From CAVUOA01 sp963742955 (lineage in GTDB: Bacteria; Bacteroidota; Ignavibacteria; Tepidaquicellales; OLB5): DNA of 64,000 nt. The notes below the pieces were generated by a model that was given only the letters and a program-made list of their open reading frames with translations, did no database searches and had not been told where the DNA came from. This document shows, in pieces, positions 51,612 to 61,196 of the stretch. The translations under genes and the position numbers were made by a program. Location of the stretch: the NCBI GenBank assembly GCA_963742955.1, contig CAVUOA010000009.1, forward strand, positions 434,001-498,000. The letters are read 5' to 3'. Each line of letters begins with the position of its first letter. Positions within the stretch are counted from its first letter, which is position 1.

Positions 51612-54107
51612 TTATTTTACAACAACCATTTTCTTCACATCTTTGAAGTTATTCATCGATACCGAATAGAAATAAACGCCGCTTGCAAGGTTAGAAGCAT
51701 TAAAATCAACCGAGTAAATACCGGGCTGTTTGTTTTCATTTACAAGTGTTGCAACTTCTCTTCCGAGTATATCGTATACTTTCAATTCCACATTTCCGGC
51801 TTTCGGTAATCCATAAGAAATCTTTGTAACCGGGTTGAACGGGTTCGGATAGTTCTGTTTCAGGAAATAATAATTCGGTACTATAAGAGTCTGTATTCCT
51901 CCAACCGCTGCTTCGTACTGAATAACAAGACACCATGCTTTAAGTAATCCCGTATCTCCGGCAGCACCATCACTAATTGTGAGCACCCATAGGCCGTTGG
52001 GGCTAAGCCCGTTAAATACCGATAAAGGAGATTCCGGCTGGAATGTTCCTGTAAAGGGGGCTGTACCGTTTGCAATCGGAGTGCTCGCTGAATCATTCAA
52101 TACAGTATTTATGAAATTATCGCCTGACCCTCCCCTGCTGGTTATCAGCGGGTCACTTCCGGTAAGATGAGCCAGTACATAGCTGAGGTCTGAATCCCAT
52201 GTATGTGTCACAGTATCAATTCTTACATTAACGTCAGTTATTCCCAAAGCGTTAGGTATGCTGACTATAATTGTATCAAACGTTGTTTGGTTATCCAGTA
52301 TAGCTTTGCTTAATCCGTTCCTGCAGAATGTCTGAGTTTCAATAACAGGTGCAGAGTTAAGAACCTGTACCGTTGTTCTTACCGTATCGTTTGCTCTGTT
52401 TGTATCATTTGCCAGAGCGGAAACATACATTAAAGTGTAAGTGCCTGCTGTTGCAGGATTCCATGTATTTGCGACTGAATCAACAGCGCCTGAATTTAGA
52501 TTGATATTTGATGTGTTAGTGAGAGTTCCGTTAATAAAAAACTTAACGGGAATACCTGTTTCATTCGATGCGCCAATATTGGTAACTTTAGTCTTTATGC
52601 TGTAATTATTGTTAATAATATACTGGCTTGGCAAGCTTATAAACGGTCCGGTTGCAATATCATGTGATGGAGGAGGTCCGAACGTTACTGCGCAAGTCCA
52701 TGCCTGGAAATTACTTGTTCTGTCATCCATCCAGAATGGCCATACTTTTCCGTTTCCTGAAGTTATACCTATATAGTCACCCATATAACCGCCGCCTACT
52801 CCCGGTTCAGGTTTTGGCTTGTAGTTATGGTCGCTTACCTGGAGGTCGGTCCAGGTATTTCCGCCATCCAATGAACGCGATACAAATACACCGGATGAAT
52901 CGCTTGAGGTATTCCTGTTATCATAATAAACAACATTTACAGCCCCGTCTTCACCAACGCTTACCGCGGGGAAAAACTGAATCTTACCGTTGTTGAGCGG
53001 GTCCTGGTTAACCCTTACACCGGCTGACCAAGTTGTACCTCCATTTGTTGACCTGTGAAGAATAATATCCGGGTCAGAACCTGCCGGAGAAAGATTTTTT
53101 TCACAAGTTACAACATATATCCAGCCGTTACGCGGACCGCCGCTAACATCTACGTCAATTCTCGGGAAACTGTTAACTCTGATTGATGTCGGGAAAAGGT
53201 TTCCCCTGATTCCATTCATGTCATACGCATTTTCCGTAGCTGTCCAGCTTGCGCCGCCGTTAGTTGATTTACCGAATCCTAAGAAATCCTCTGTATAAGG
53301 CGAGGCTGAAGTTGGAGCTGCCCAAACACAGTAGACATCTCCGTTCGGTCCTGTCTTTACATCTGTACCCTGTGAATAATGTCCGGAAGGCGGATTGTTA
53401 ATCTGAACCATTGGGGTCCAGCTTACGCCGCCATTAGTCGTATAGGATGATACAGCCGGTGGTGTACCCAAAGAAAAATTGCTCCAAACACAGTATGTTC
53501 TGCCATAATAAGGGCTGGTTGAAACACCGTCTGAACATGCAAAATTTTTATCTGAACTTGCATTATTTATATAATATAAAGATGACCATGATGTACCGTA
53601 ATTTGTAGTATAACAGGCAACCATTGGAGTTGAACCCGAAGTCAAAAGAGTTGTCATAATAATTGTTCCGTTTTTGTCAATTGCCGGACCCGGGTCACTG
53701 TATGGAGCATTAGGGGAAGCATTCATAATATCACTACCAAACCAGTTGACTCCCCCGTTTGTAGTCACATATACACCCTGGCTGTAAGTACTTCCCACAG
53801 AAGTATTAGCAGAACCAAACATAATGTTTGGGTTTAAAGGATTCTTAACCAGAATCAGCTCATCCTGCTGATTTGATGAAGACGGCAAAACCCTGAAATT
53901 AGGTCCGACCGACATAGCTCCATCAGTTGTATAATAAACTCGTGTTGTTGTATTAGGGTTAACATAATTCGTTTTGTTAACCGGCAGAGGAGTATATGTT
54001 CCTTCCGGTTTTGATATCATCCTGGGGTCGCGTGACCATTTCTCCTGTGAAAATGACAGATTCACAAGAAGAGATACCGCAACCAGAATAGTAAGTAAAT
54101 TTTTCAT
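51612..54107 (-). CDS. Exported sialidase-like (BNR/Asp-box) protein with P-domain and T9SS tail
   Basis: The 831-aa protein has a signal peptide (1-20). A six-bladed-type propeller of about 480 residues follows, with Asp-box repeats such as SLDGGNTWTDLQ, STNGGASWTATEN, TTNGGVNWFGSD and STNGGTTWSAGVR. A CARDB-like beta domain spans about 490-590 (HDIATGPFISLPSQYIINNN...VKFFINGTL). A proprotein-convertase P-like domain spans about 600-745 (VRIDTVTHTWDSDLSYVLAHLTG, SPNGLWVLTISDGAAGDTGLLKAWCL). The tail is YYFLKQNYPNPFNPVTKISYGLP to VKKMVVVK. Sialidase catalytic residues are not evident, so a binding or structural surface role is as likely as an enzyme. Confidence 0.83.
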   Translation of the reverse strand: MKNLLTILVAVSLLVNLSFSQEKWSRDPRMISKPEGTYTPLPVNKTNYVNPNTTTRVYYTTDGAMSVGPNFRVLPSSSNQQDELILVKNPLNPNIMFGSANTSVGSTYSQGVYVTTNGGVNWFGSDIMNASPNAPYSDPGPAIDKNGTIIMTTLLTSGSTPMVACYTTNYGTSWSSLYYINNASSDKNFACSDGVSTSPYYGRTYCVWSNFSLGTPPAVSSYTTNGGVSWTPMVQINNPPSGHYSQGTDVKTGPNGDVYCVWAAPTSASPYTEDFLGFGKSTNGGASWTATENAYDMNGIRGNLFPTSIRVNSFPRIDVDVSGGPRNGWIYVVTCEKNLSPAGSDPDIILHRSTNGGTTWSAGVRVNQDPLNNGKIQFFPAVSVGEDGAVNVVYYDNRNTSSDSSGVFVSRSLDGGNTWTDLQVSDHNYKPKPEPGVGGGYMGDYIGITSGNGKVWPFWMDDRTSNFQAWTCAVTFGPPPSHDIATGPFISLPSQYIINNNYSIKTKVTNIGASNETGIPVKFFINGTLTNTSNINLNSGAVDSVANTWNPATAGTYTLMYVSALANDTNRANDTVRTTVQVLNSAPVIETQTFCRNGLSKAILDNQTTFDTIIVSIPNALGITDVNVRIDTVTHTWDSDLSYVLAHLTGSDPLITSRGGSGDNFINTVLNDSASTPIANGTAPFTGTFQPESPLSVFNGLSPNGLWVLTISDGAAGDTGLLKAWCLVIQYEAAVGGIQTLIVPNYYFLKQNYPNPFNPVTKISYGLPKAGNVELKVYDILGREVATLVNENKQPGIYSVDFNASNLASGVYFYSVSMNNFKDVKKMVVVK

Positions 54108-54284
54108 AGATTAGATTAATGTAAAATTAAAAATACAATCTTAAATATATTGAAAAGTTACGTATTATGGTAAGCAAAAAATAAAGTTAGTTTAATAATC
54201 GGGGAAATCATTAAATATTTCGTACTAACAAGGTTATTACATCCTTTTTAACCTTCTGTAGGATAATAGAGTATATTTCATTGA

Positions 54285-54314
54285 AAAACCCCGAGGGTTG
54301 ACTTCCCGGGGTTT
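54285..54314 (-). terminator. Terminator of the Omp28/barrel/TlpA genes
   Basis: AAAACCCC and GGG (with a GA bulge) pair with CCC and GGGGTTTT: a strong GC-rich stem with A/T flanks, 33 nt after the stop at 54347. A following T-run on the minus strand is only partial (TTTTTC). Confidence 0.8.
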
Positions 54315-54346
54315 TAAGTAGCTAATTCAGATGGATTAAATCTCTG

Positions 54347-55150
54347 TCAGTTCACTTTAATTCTCTCAACTCCGTAAACCTGCTTTGAATCTAAATTTTG
54401 AACAAATACAACAAGATAGCAGTCATTAGCTTTCCAGTTGCTTCTAATTCCGTAACTTATAGAATAGTCGGTTGTTTGCCCGGCAGATAAACTAATATTG
54501 GCACCATCAGGACCGTCAACCATATCGCGCATTACACCGCTGTATAATTTTATTCCGTTCGGAGCGGAAATATACGGAACATTGTTTTCAATCAGAACAA
54601 CATGTACTTTATTGTTTTGGCCGGTTGGAGGCTGCACCAAAGTATTAATATGCGCAGTAACAGTACCGCTATCAATGGACGAATTGAAATTGTTTGAAAT
54701 TGTAATATTAAGATATGCAGTTGAATTCATTGCAGTATTCAGCTTGCCTGACCATTCATTATATGAATACGCTCCCAAATAACTGCCGTCATTATCACCT
54801 TGAGGTGCAGCTGCCACGTTATAATAAGATATTCTTGCCTCATTTTCTGTCGGATTCTGCGCATATATTGAATCATGAGAATTCGGAAAATTAACCTGAT
54901 AAGAAATTATTATTACGCTTGTATCATTAATAGTTACTCCTCTTTCTTCTTCGAGAGGTTCAAGAAAAGACCTGTGAGGCTCTATGCACGGCTGGCATGC
55001 TGAATTTGAGAAAAATTCGAAAAGGGTTTTTCTGGCAACGGGCTGAGGGATGTAAACAGAATTAACAGAAGAATCATCACTTTCACATCCCGATAACAAC
55101 AGAGCTGTAAACATTACAGCACCAAATAATATTTTTAGTAAATTTTTCAT
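54347..55150 (-). CDS. Omp28-related outer-membrane lipoprotein
   Basis: The 267-aa protein has a lipobox LLLSGC (Cys22). The thioredoxin-like domain has FEFFSNSACQPCIEPH, an exposed CxxC in the position of the thioredoxin active site. EEERGVTINDTSVIIISYQ, YYNVAAAPQG and a C-terminal beta-rich part (VHVVLIENNVPYIS) are typical of Omp28-type proteins of Bacteroidetes. It lies 1 nt downstream of the DUF6029 barrel and 1.7 kb downstream of a TlpA-like protein, all on one strand, suggesting one redox-linked transcript. Function of the family is not established. Confidence 0.85.
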   Translation of the reverse strand: MKNLLKILFGAVMFTALLLSGCESDDSSVNSVYIPQPVARKTLFEFFSNSACQPCIEPHRSFLEPLEEERGVTINDTSVIIISYQVNFPNSHDSIYAQNPTENEARISYYNVAAAPQGDNDGSYLGAYSYNEWSGKLNTAMNSTAYLNITISNNFNSSIDSGTVTAHINTLVQPPTGQNNKVHVVLIENNVPYISAPNGIKLYSGVMRDMVDGPDGANISLSAGQTTDYSISYGIRSNWKANDCYLVVFVQNLDSKQVYGVERIKVN

Positions 55151-55151
55151 A

Positions 55152-56801
55152 TTAGTTGAAGTTATTAATTACTGTCAATCTGAAACCGTTAAAAGGATTT
55201 ATATACCTGCAAATACCGCTCGAACATTTCAAGCCTCCTCTTTCGCTTCCATACGATACGGTTACAGAATTTGCAGAACTTATTTTATAGGTTAACTCAC
55301 CTGTCCCCCACAATTTCTTCCCTGACGGGTCTTCTTCATCATTCGAGAACTCTAATGTTCCGTTAATAATCAGGCTTGGTGATCTTGAAACTGAAAGGGA
55401 AAGATATTCATTATAAAATTTCTTTTTATCGATTCTCAATGAGTTATATACCCACTGCTGTTCAGCATGGAGCTCAACACTGTAGATTTTGGCAAAATCG
55501 TATTTCACCATCACGGGAACGGTAAAAGTATGTATAATATCAGAGCTTGCCGGGTCAATTATGCTGTACAAAACCGAATACTGTCTACCGGCCGCAGCTT
55601 TAAAATACCAGTGTTTCTTATAATAATATTCCGTTTCCAGAAATAATTCCCAGTATGGAGAATATTTATTCTCCGGCGAAGGCAGGAAGGCGTTGCTTCT
55701 GTCTACTCTCACGTACCTGGTTAAAGTTGTTGTATCCGCATCTACGTAATCGTAATGTCTGCTTGTAAGAGATGCATTTAAATTAAATGTGAGGTCTTCT
55801 ACAGGAGTATAATATGCATCAACCTGAAAGCCTACCTCATCGTTAAAATCCGGTGTGTGAGGATATCTCGATAACAAAGTAGATGAATGTTCTTTAATAC
55901 ACGTAGGCGGATTCTGGAATGGAAGTACTTTTGTAGGATTCGTTGAGCTTCTTTCATCAGGTGTTACAAGGTCGAACCTGTAATTTTTATAATCAGCCGT
56001 AATACCCAGTCTCCCAGCTGCGACTGATAATGATGCGTACCCGCCGTCACCCCGTGGAGTTTTTGACTGCGGGTAAAGCGAATTTGGAACAGTTATGGTT
56101 TTTTTATTTGCGTATGACCCCTGAAAATTTATTGCTTTATAATTAAAAGCAAAATCACCCTCAAAAATTTCGGCATTAATATCCGTAGAAACATTGCCTG
56201 AAGGAATATTACCTTTTGCGAACAAATATGAACCGCCTAATGAAAACAGTTTTAACGGCGAAAAAGTGATGTTCCCGCCCCTTACGGAATATGTTTCTTC
56301 TCTTCCGGGCACAAGGTAATCATCATATACCATGCCTCCTCCTACGAAAGTGGCATCAAGTTTGACATTCTTCCAGTTATTTTTATAATTCAGCTTTAGA
56401 CCGTCAAACTGAGTATTAAATCCAAGCCCGCGGTTTTCGAAAGCATTTAATGCAAGACCATTTCCAAAAAGCTCATAAAAATTTCCGGCTCTGACCAGAA
56501 AATTATCTTTATTGTATTCAACATAACGCCTCGAAATGCCTTTTGCTCCTGTTCCGTATTCTATCGGATCATCATACTCATATCTTACGCCGAATATAAA
56601 ATCGTTAACAAATAATCTGACATCACCAAGCTCTTCAAAATAATCTTTTCCTGTTGAAGAAGAAATTGTGGTTTCCTTTCCGCTTCCGTATCTCAAAAGG
56701 TTAGATGCCGATACTTTAACGTTTAATTTGAGCTGTGAAAATACAGATACAGTTGAGGAAATGGCAAAAAAAACTAATACAGCTAGTAAAATTCTTTTCA
56801 T
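55152..56801 (-). CDS. DUF6029-type outer-membrane beta-barrel protein
   Basis: The 549-aa protein has a signal peptide (1-22) and then amphipathic strands for its whole length with many aromatic ends (RLFVNDFIFGVRYEYDD, LVRAGNFYELFGNGLALNAFENRGLG), ending FRLTVINNFN. This is the layout of a large porin-like barrel of the DUF6029 family. Most family members are encoded beside TlpA-like and Omp28-like proteins, as here (25 nt from TlpA, 1 nt from Omp28). Role unknown; it may export or anchor the redox lipoprotein. Confidence 0.8.
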   Translation of the reverse strand: MKRILLAVLVFFAISSTVSVFSQLKLNVKVSASNLLRYGSGKETTISSSTGKDYFEELGDVRLFVNDFIFGVRYEYDDPIEYGTGAKGISRRYVEYNKDNFLVRAGNFYELFGNGLALNAFENRGLGFNTQFDGLKLNYKNNWKNVKLDATFVGGGMVYDDYLVPGREETYSVRGGNITFSPLKLFSLGGSYLFAKGNIPSGNVSTDINAEIFEGDFAFNYKAINFQGSYANKKTITVPNSLYPQSKTPRGDGGYASLSVAAGRLGITADYKNYRFDLVTPDERSSTNPTKVLPFQNPPTCIKEHSSTLLSRYPHTPDFNDEVGFQVDAYYTPVEDLTFNLNASLTSRHYDYVDADTTTLTRYVRVDRSNAFLPSPENKYSPYWELFLETEYYYKKHWYFKAAAGRQYSVLYSIIDPASSDIIHTFTVPVMVKYDFAKIYSVELHAEQQWVYNSLRIDKKKFYNEYLSLSVSRSPSLIINGTLEFSNDEEDPSGKKLWGTGELTYKISSANSVTVSYGSERGGLKCSSGICRYINPFNGFRLTVINNFN

Positions 56802-56826
56802 TTCGTTAATAATTTTTTAATAATAT

Positions 56827-57318
56827 TTATTTGGATTCGTGGAGCAGGTCAACAATTTCCTTTTCTATTTTTGTCTCATCTCCTGAAACATACCCGGTAA
56901 AAGTTTTGACCACTTCTCCTTTTTTATTAATCAAAACAGAGAACGGCAGGTTCTGACCCCCGAAGTTTTCAAATACATGACCGTCTTTATCCAGAAGAAC
57001 AATAAATTTATATCCTTTTGATTCAATATACGATTTTACTTTTGCCGAGCTCTTGGGTGTATCCTGATTCATTCCAACATATACAAAACCTGAATCCTGG
57101 TATTTTTTATATATATCATTCATCATCTTCATTTCTTCTTTGCAGGGAACGCACCATAATGCCCAAAAGCTAATCATTACGGGTCCTTTTTCAAGAAGTC
57201 CGTTTAAGGTAACAGTGTTGCCGTCAAGGTCTTCAAGGCTGAAGTCATATGACTGGCTGTAGGAAAACTTTGTCATGAAAAAAACTGACAAAACCAATAT
57301 TAGAGATAATTTTTTCAT
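56827..57318 (-). CDS. TlpA-family periplasmic thioredoxin-like protein
   Basis: The 163-aa protein has a signal peptide (1-21). The thioredoxin fold carries the WCVPC active site in MISFWALWCVPCKEEMKMM at about residues 47-60, and the cis-Pro loop is QNLPFSVLINKKG. YVGMNQDTPKSSAKVKSYIESKGYKFIVLLDKDG is the typical AhpC/TSA-type strand. It reduces or oxidises disulfides of exported proteins. Position before the barrel and the CxxC Omp28 protein suggests they are its partners (inference). Confidence 0.88.
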   Translation of the reverse strand: MKKLSLILVLSVFFMTKFSYSQSYDFSLEDLDGNTVTLNGLLEKGPVMISFWALWCVPCKEEMKMMNDIYKKYQDSGFVYVGMNQDTPKSSAKVKSYIESKGYKFIVLLDKDGHVFENFGGQNLPFSVLINKKGEVVKTFTGYVSGDETKIEKEIVDLLHESK

Positions 57319-57348
57319 TTTTTAGTTTATGTTTAATTGAACAAAGTA

Positions 57349-58371
57349 TTAATTTAATAATGCAACTACTATTGCTGTAATAAGAATATTAAAAATCGAT
57401 AAAGGCAGCATGACTTTCCATCCTAAATTCATCAGCTGGTCATACCGGAAACGCGGAATAGACCACCTTACCCAGATAAAGAAGAAAATCATAAATGCCA
57501 CTTTTATGCAAAAGGTTAAAACCTGCAGCAGGCTCACCAGCAAAGGCGATAACCCGAACGTCTGCAAATATGGAAACTGCCATCCCCCAAGGAACAGGGT
57601 TGTAATTACAGTTGAAGAAACAATTAAGTTTGCATATTCAGCAAGGAAAAACATAGCAAATTTCATACTTGAATATTCAGTATGATACCCGCCAACCAGT
57701 TCCGGCTCTGCTTCCGGTAAATCAAACGGCGCCCTGTTGGTTTCAGCAAATGATGCAACAAGAAATGTAATAAACCCTAACGGCTGGAGAATTATGTTCC
57801 ATTTCCACCCGTATTGGTGGCTTACTATTTCCTGCAGGCTCAATGAACCGTTTATAAGGATAATACCAATAATCGAAAGCCCCATAGAAAGCTCGTAGCT
57901 TATCATTTGCGCGCTTGAACGCAAACCGCCGAATAATGAATATTTATTATTAGAAGACCAGCCGCTTAATGTAATTCCGTATACACCAAGTGATGTTAAT
58001 GCAAGAATATAAAGGATTCCTATATTAACATCTGCTATTTGAAGATTTATTACCCTGCCAAACAAATTAATTGTATTACCGAATGGAACCACAGCTATTG
58101 TGGTTAATGCAACAAAAAGAGAAATCATGGGAGCAATTGTGTGAATGGATTTAGTTGCATTGGTTGGCACTACATCTTCTTTAAGCAGCAGTTTAAGAAC
58201 ATCTGCAATTGGCTGAAGCAAACCTTCATACCCAACCCTGTTTGGTCCAAACCTGTCCTGTATAAATGCGGATACTCTTCTTTCCGCGTAAACAGTATAG
58301 GCTACAGTTGTAAGCAAAACAAGTATAACAAGCAGGATTTTTACGCAAATAATAATTAATTCAACAAGCAA
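57349..58371 (-). CDS. nuoH: NADH-quinone oxidoreductase subunit H
   Basis: Complex I membrane subunit forming part of the quinone channel. The 340-aa protein has eight or nine helices and the diagnostic loop TVYAERRVSAFIQDRFGPNRVGYEGLLQPIADVLKLLLKED, the SYELSMGLSIIG region and FAETNRAPFDLPEAEPELVGGYHTEYSSMKFAMFFLAEY. The C-terminal RWSIPRFRYDQLMNLGWKVMLPL is standard. No other nuo gene lies in the window. Its 3 nt gap after PGI/PMI hints at a shared transcript by position only. Confidence 0.95.
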   Translation of the reverse strand: MLVELIIICVKILLVILVLLTTVAYTVYAERRVSAFIQDRFGPNRVGYEGLLQPIADVLKLLLKEDVVPTNATKSIHTIAPMISLFVALTTIAVVPFGNTINLFGRVINLQIADVNIGILYILALTSLGVYGITLSGWSSNNKYSLFGGLRSSAQMISYELSMGLSIIGIILINGSLSLQEIVSHQYGWKWNIILQPLGFITFLVASFAETNRAPFDLPEAEPELVGGYHTEYSSMKFAMFFLAEYANLIVSSTVITTLFLGGWQFPYLQTFGLSPLLVSLLQVLTFCIKVAFMIFFFIWVRWSIPRFRYDQLMNLGWKVMLPLSIFNILITAIVVALLN

Positions 58372-58374
58372 TTA

Positions 58375-59421
58375 TCAGTTCTCCGTTAATTTACTTTTTA
58401 AATAATTTATTTTTTCAACAGGTGTAGGGTCAGTTTTATATAAAATTGCAAGATAAAAACTTACCCAATCACCAAAATGAATTATGTCAAATATTCTTTC
58501 AAGCAGGCTGCCGCCATCGCCGTCAATCTCAACTATGCTTCCTGCAAACGGCTTAATAAGCTCAAGCGTTATCAGCCTCCTTTTTTTTATTTCCGGTAAA
58601 TCATCTTTATCAGACAGCGAAAGAACAATAATGTTTTTCAGAAGCTGCGGGTTATTCTGCCACCCCACAATCTCGTTATGATTCATTTCAGGAAGAACAT
58701 TTCCGAATGCCAATGACTTTGCGTTCTCATTTAACTGGCACCGCATCCTTAAGTTTGCAATATCCGATAAATCTGTTGAAGAATAAATGACAGGAAATTT
58801 ACCCTGTATTAATAATGCTGTTTTTAAAGCGGAATTCCGCTCGCCTGTTACAGAATATTCTCCCGAACGCTGCCTCATCTTTGAAATTACCCTCTCGATT
58901 TCGGCTGATTTACTTTCAATGAAACCGATTTTAGCCAACAATATAATCAGCGGAAAGAACGAATATGCAATAGCGCATCTCGGCTGATAACCTTTTGGAA
59001 TAGTCACAAGAAGTTTACCTTCATTTTGAGCAAGCAGTGAAAGCCTGCCTCCGGAAGAGATACAAATTATTTTACATCCTCTTTCTTTTGCTTCGGTATA
59101 AGAAGAAAGTGTTTCTTCCGTGTTGCCGGAATAACTTGCTGCAATTAAAAGAGAATCTTTCCCTGCAAATGCAGGGAGCCTGTAATTTCTGTTTATATAA
59201 ACCGGTACTTTAATTTCGTACTGAAATATGCTTCGCGCCAAATCGCCACCGATAGCCGAACCGCCCATTCCGCAGATGATAATATTTTTTACAGCCGAAT
59301 AATCTTCCTTCAGTTCAACACTACTGCCAATATCGCGTGCTTCCATAATTTGTTTGCTGAATGAGGAAAGCACATCGAACATGTTAGAGTTATCGTAAGC
59401 CTTTATTTCTCTTTCGTTCAT
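58375..59421 (-). CDS. Bifunctional phosphoglucose/phosphomannose isomerase
   Basis: SIS-domain isomerase interconverting fructose 6-phosphate with glucose 6-phosphate and mannose 6-phosphate; the TIGR02128 group common in archaea and some bacteria. The 348-aa frame is intact with NIIICGMGGSAIGGDLAR, SLLIAASYSGNTEETLSSYTEAKERG, GYQPRCAIAYSFFPL and PEMNHNEIVGWQ (conserved His/Glu in MNHNE). It could replace both pgi and manA here, feeding sugar nucleotides for the LPS genes in this window. Confidence 0.88.
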   Translation of the reverse strand: MNEREIKAYDNSNMFDVLSSFSKQIMEARDIGSSVELKEDYSAVKNIIICGMGGSAIGGDLARSIFQYEIKVPVYINRNYRLPAFAGKDSLLIAASYSGNTEETLSSYTEAKERGCKIICISSGGRLSLLAQNEGKLLVTIPKGYQPRCAIAYSFFPLIILLAKIGFIESKSAEIERVISKMRQRSGEYSVTGERNSALKTALLIQGKFPVIYSSTDLSDIANLRMRCQLNENAKSLAFGNVLPEMNHNEIVGWQNNPQLLKNIIVLSLSDKDDLPEIKKRRLITLELIKPFAGSIVEIDGDGGSLLERIFDIIHFGDWVSFYLAILYKTDPTPVEKINYLKSKLTEN

Positions 59422-59426
59422 AATAT

Positions 59427-61166
59427 TTATTGAATTTTCTTTACCAGTTTTTCATAACAATTACTGAGATATCCGCTTATATCAGATTCATTATTCATTG
59501 TCAGTGTTTTAGCTGCAATTGTCTTCATATCTTCATAGTTAATCATTCTGATCAGTTTCTTAATACGCAGGAACGAGGTAGTTTCAACGCTAAGCTCATC
59601 TACACCCAATCCGAGCAAAAGCAAACATCCAAGCGGGTCGCCCGCTATTTCTCCGCAGACGCTGACTTCTATGTTATTGGCTTTTGCATTTTTTATTACA
59701 TAGTCAATCGATTTGACCACAGCAGGATGAAATTTCTTATATAAATCCGAAACCATACTGCTTCCCCTGTCTACAGCAAGCAGATATTGAATAAGGTCGT
59801 TTGTACCAAGACTGAAAAAATCGACTTCTTTGGCAAAATCATTTGAACAAATTACTGCAGAAGGCACTTCAACCATTATACCTACTTGTACATCAGGATT
59901 GAATTTAATGTTTCTTCGTTTAAGGTCGGCTTTTGCTCTTGCAATAAGTTTCTTTGTTTTCCTGATTTCATCTAAGCTTGCAATCATAGGCAGCATTATC
60001 TTTACGTTGCCTTTTGAAGAAGCTCTCAGCATCGCCCGCAGCTGGTTCAAGAATATATCTTCCTTATCCAGACAAATTCTTATCCCTCTCCAGCCTAGAA
60101 AGGGATTATTTTCTTTCTGTGTTGCCGGAAGCAGCTTATCACCGCCAATATCGAATGTTCTTATTGTTACTTCATTCGGATAGAGCCTGTCGGCAAGTGT
60201 TTTGTATTGTTTATACTGCGTTTCCTCATCCGGAAATTCTTCCATTTCCAGAAATAAATGCTCTGTCCGGTAAAGACCCACACCGCAGCCAATGTGAGAT
60301 ATTATATAATCTAATTCCTTGTTAAATTCCAGATTAACTACAAGCCTTATGTCTTTGCCGTCTTTTGTCCTTGTTGGAAGCTTCTCTATCTCGATTAAAG
60401 TCTTTTCGAAAATGGAATACTTTTTAATCTGGTTGAAATACCTGGTAACGGTCTTAGCAGTGGGGTTTTTTATTACAAGTCCTTTGTAACCGTCAATAAT
60501 AATATAATCTTCAGGTTTTATGTTAAGAGAAATATCGCTTACCCCCACTACTGCGGGTACGTCAAGCGAACGGGCTATGATTGCAACATGTGAGTTTGTT
60601 CCGCCATGTTCTGTAGCAAAGCCGAGTAATTTTCTGTTACTGAATAATATTGTATCGGCAGGCGTAAGATTTCTGGCTATAACAATCGAATTTTCATCAA
60701 TCTTTGAAACGAGCTTTTTCTTCACCATATTTCTCAATACCCTGTTCTTAATATCTTCTATGTCAGAAGCTCTTTCCCTCAGATATTCATCGTTCGATGC
60801 AAGCATTGTGTTTTCATAAATCTTCATTGTATCCGCAAAAGCCTGGTATGCAATTTTTCTTTCCTGCTTAATTCTTTTGATAACCTGCTGGTGCAGTACT
60901 TCGTCTTTGAGGAAAAGAAGCTGAGCATCAAATATCTGTAAATTTTTCGCATCAAGCTTTTCTTTGGCAAGATTGAATATTTTATCAAGCTCTTTAACCG
61001 ATTGAGCTATAGCAGCCCTGTACTCGGATATTTCTTTTTCAGCCGAATCAAAGCTGCTGCCCGAAACCACTGCCGACGGCTTTTCAACAACATATACAAA
61101 AGGCTTCCCCATCGAAATCCCTTTCGAAGCAGGAAGACCCTTGAATATTTCTTCTTTAATGTGCAA
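59427..61166 (-). CDS. ptsI: PEP-protein phosphotransferase (enzyme I)
   Basis: Takes phosphate from PEP to HPr. The 579-aa protein has an N-terminal HPr-binding domain and the phospho-His in GFATEHGGTNSHVAIIARSLDVPAVVG. The PEP-binding C-terminal barrel has GVGLYRTEHLFLE, RTFDIGGDKLLP, NPFLGWRGIRICLD, MIASLDEIRK, GIMVEVPSAV, FSLGTNDLIQYLLAVDRGS and VSVCGEIAGD. It follows ptsH by 30 nt. No sugar-specific EII gene lies in the window, so a regulatory PTS is possible. Confidence 0.95.
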   Translation of the reverse strand: MHIKEEIFKGLPASKGISMGKPFVYVVEKPSAVVSGSSFDSAEKEISEYRAAIAQSVKELDKIFNLAKEKLDAKNLQIFDAQLLFLKDEVLHQQVIKRIKQERKIAYQAFADTMKIYENTMLASNDEYLRERASDIEDIKNRVLRNMVKKKLVSKIDENSIVIARNLTPADTILFSNRKLLGFATEHGGTNSHVAIIARSLDVPAVVGVSDISLNIKPEDYIIIDGYKGLVIKNPTAKTVTRYFNQIKKYSIFEKTLIEIEKLPTRTKDGKDIRLVVNLEFNKELDYIISHIGCGVGLYRTEHLFLEMEEFPDEETQYKQYKTLADRLYPNEVTIRTFDIGGDKLLPATQKENNPFLGWRGIRICLDKEDIFLNQLRAMLRASSKGNVKIMLPMIASLDEIRKTKKLIARAKADLKRRNIKFNPDVQVGIMVEVPSAVICSNDFAKEVDFFSLGTNDLIQYLLAVDRGSSMVSDLYKKFHPAVVKSIDYVIKNAKANNIEVSVCGEIAGDPLGCLLLLGLGVDELSVETTSFLRIKKLIRMINYEDMKTIAAKTLTMNNESDISGYLSNCYEKLVKKIQ

Positions 61167-61196
61167 TGATATTTATTTACTTACGAATATTTTGTT

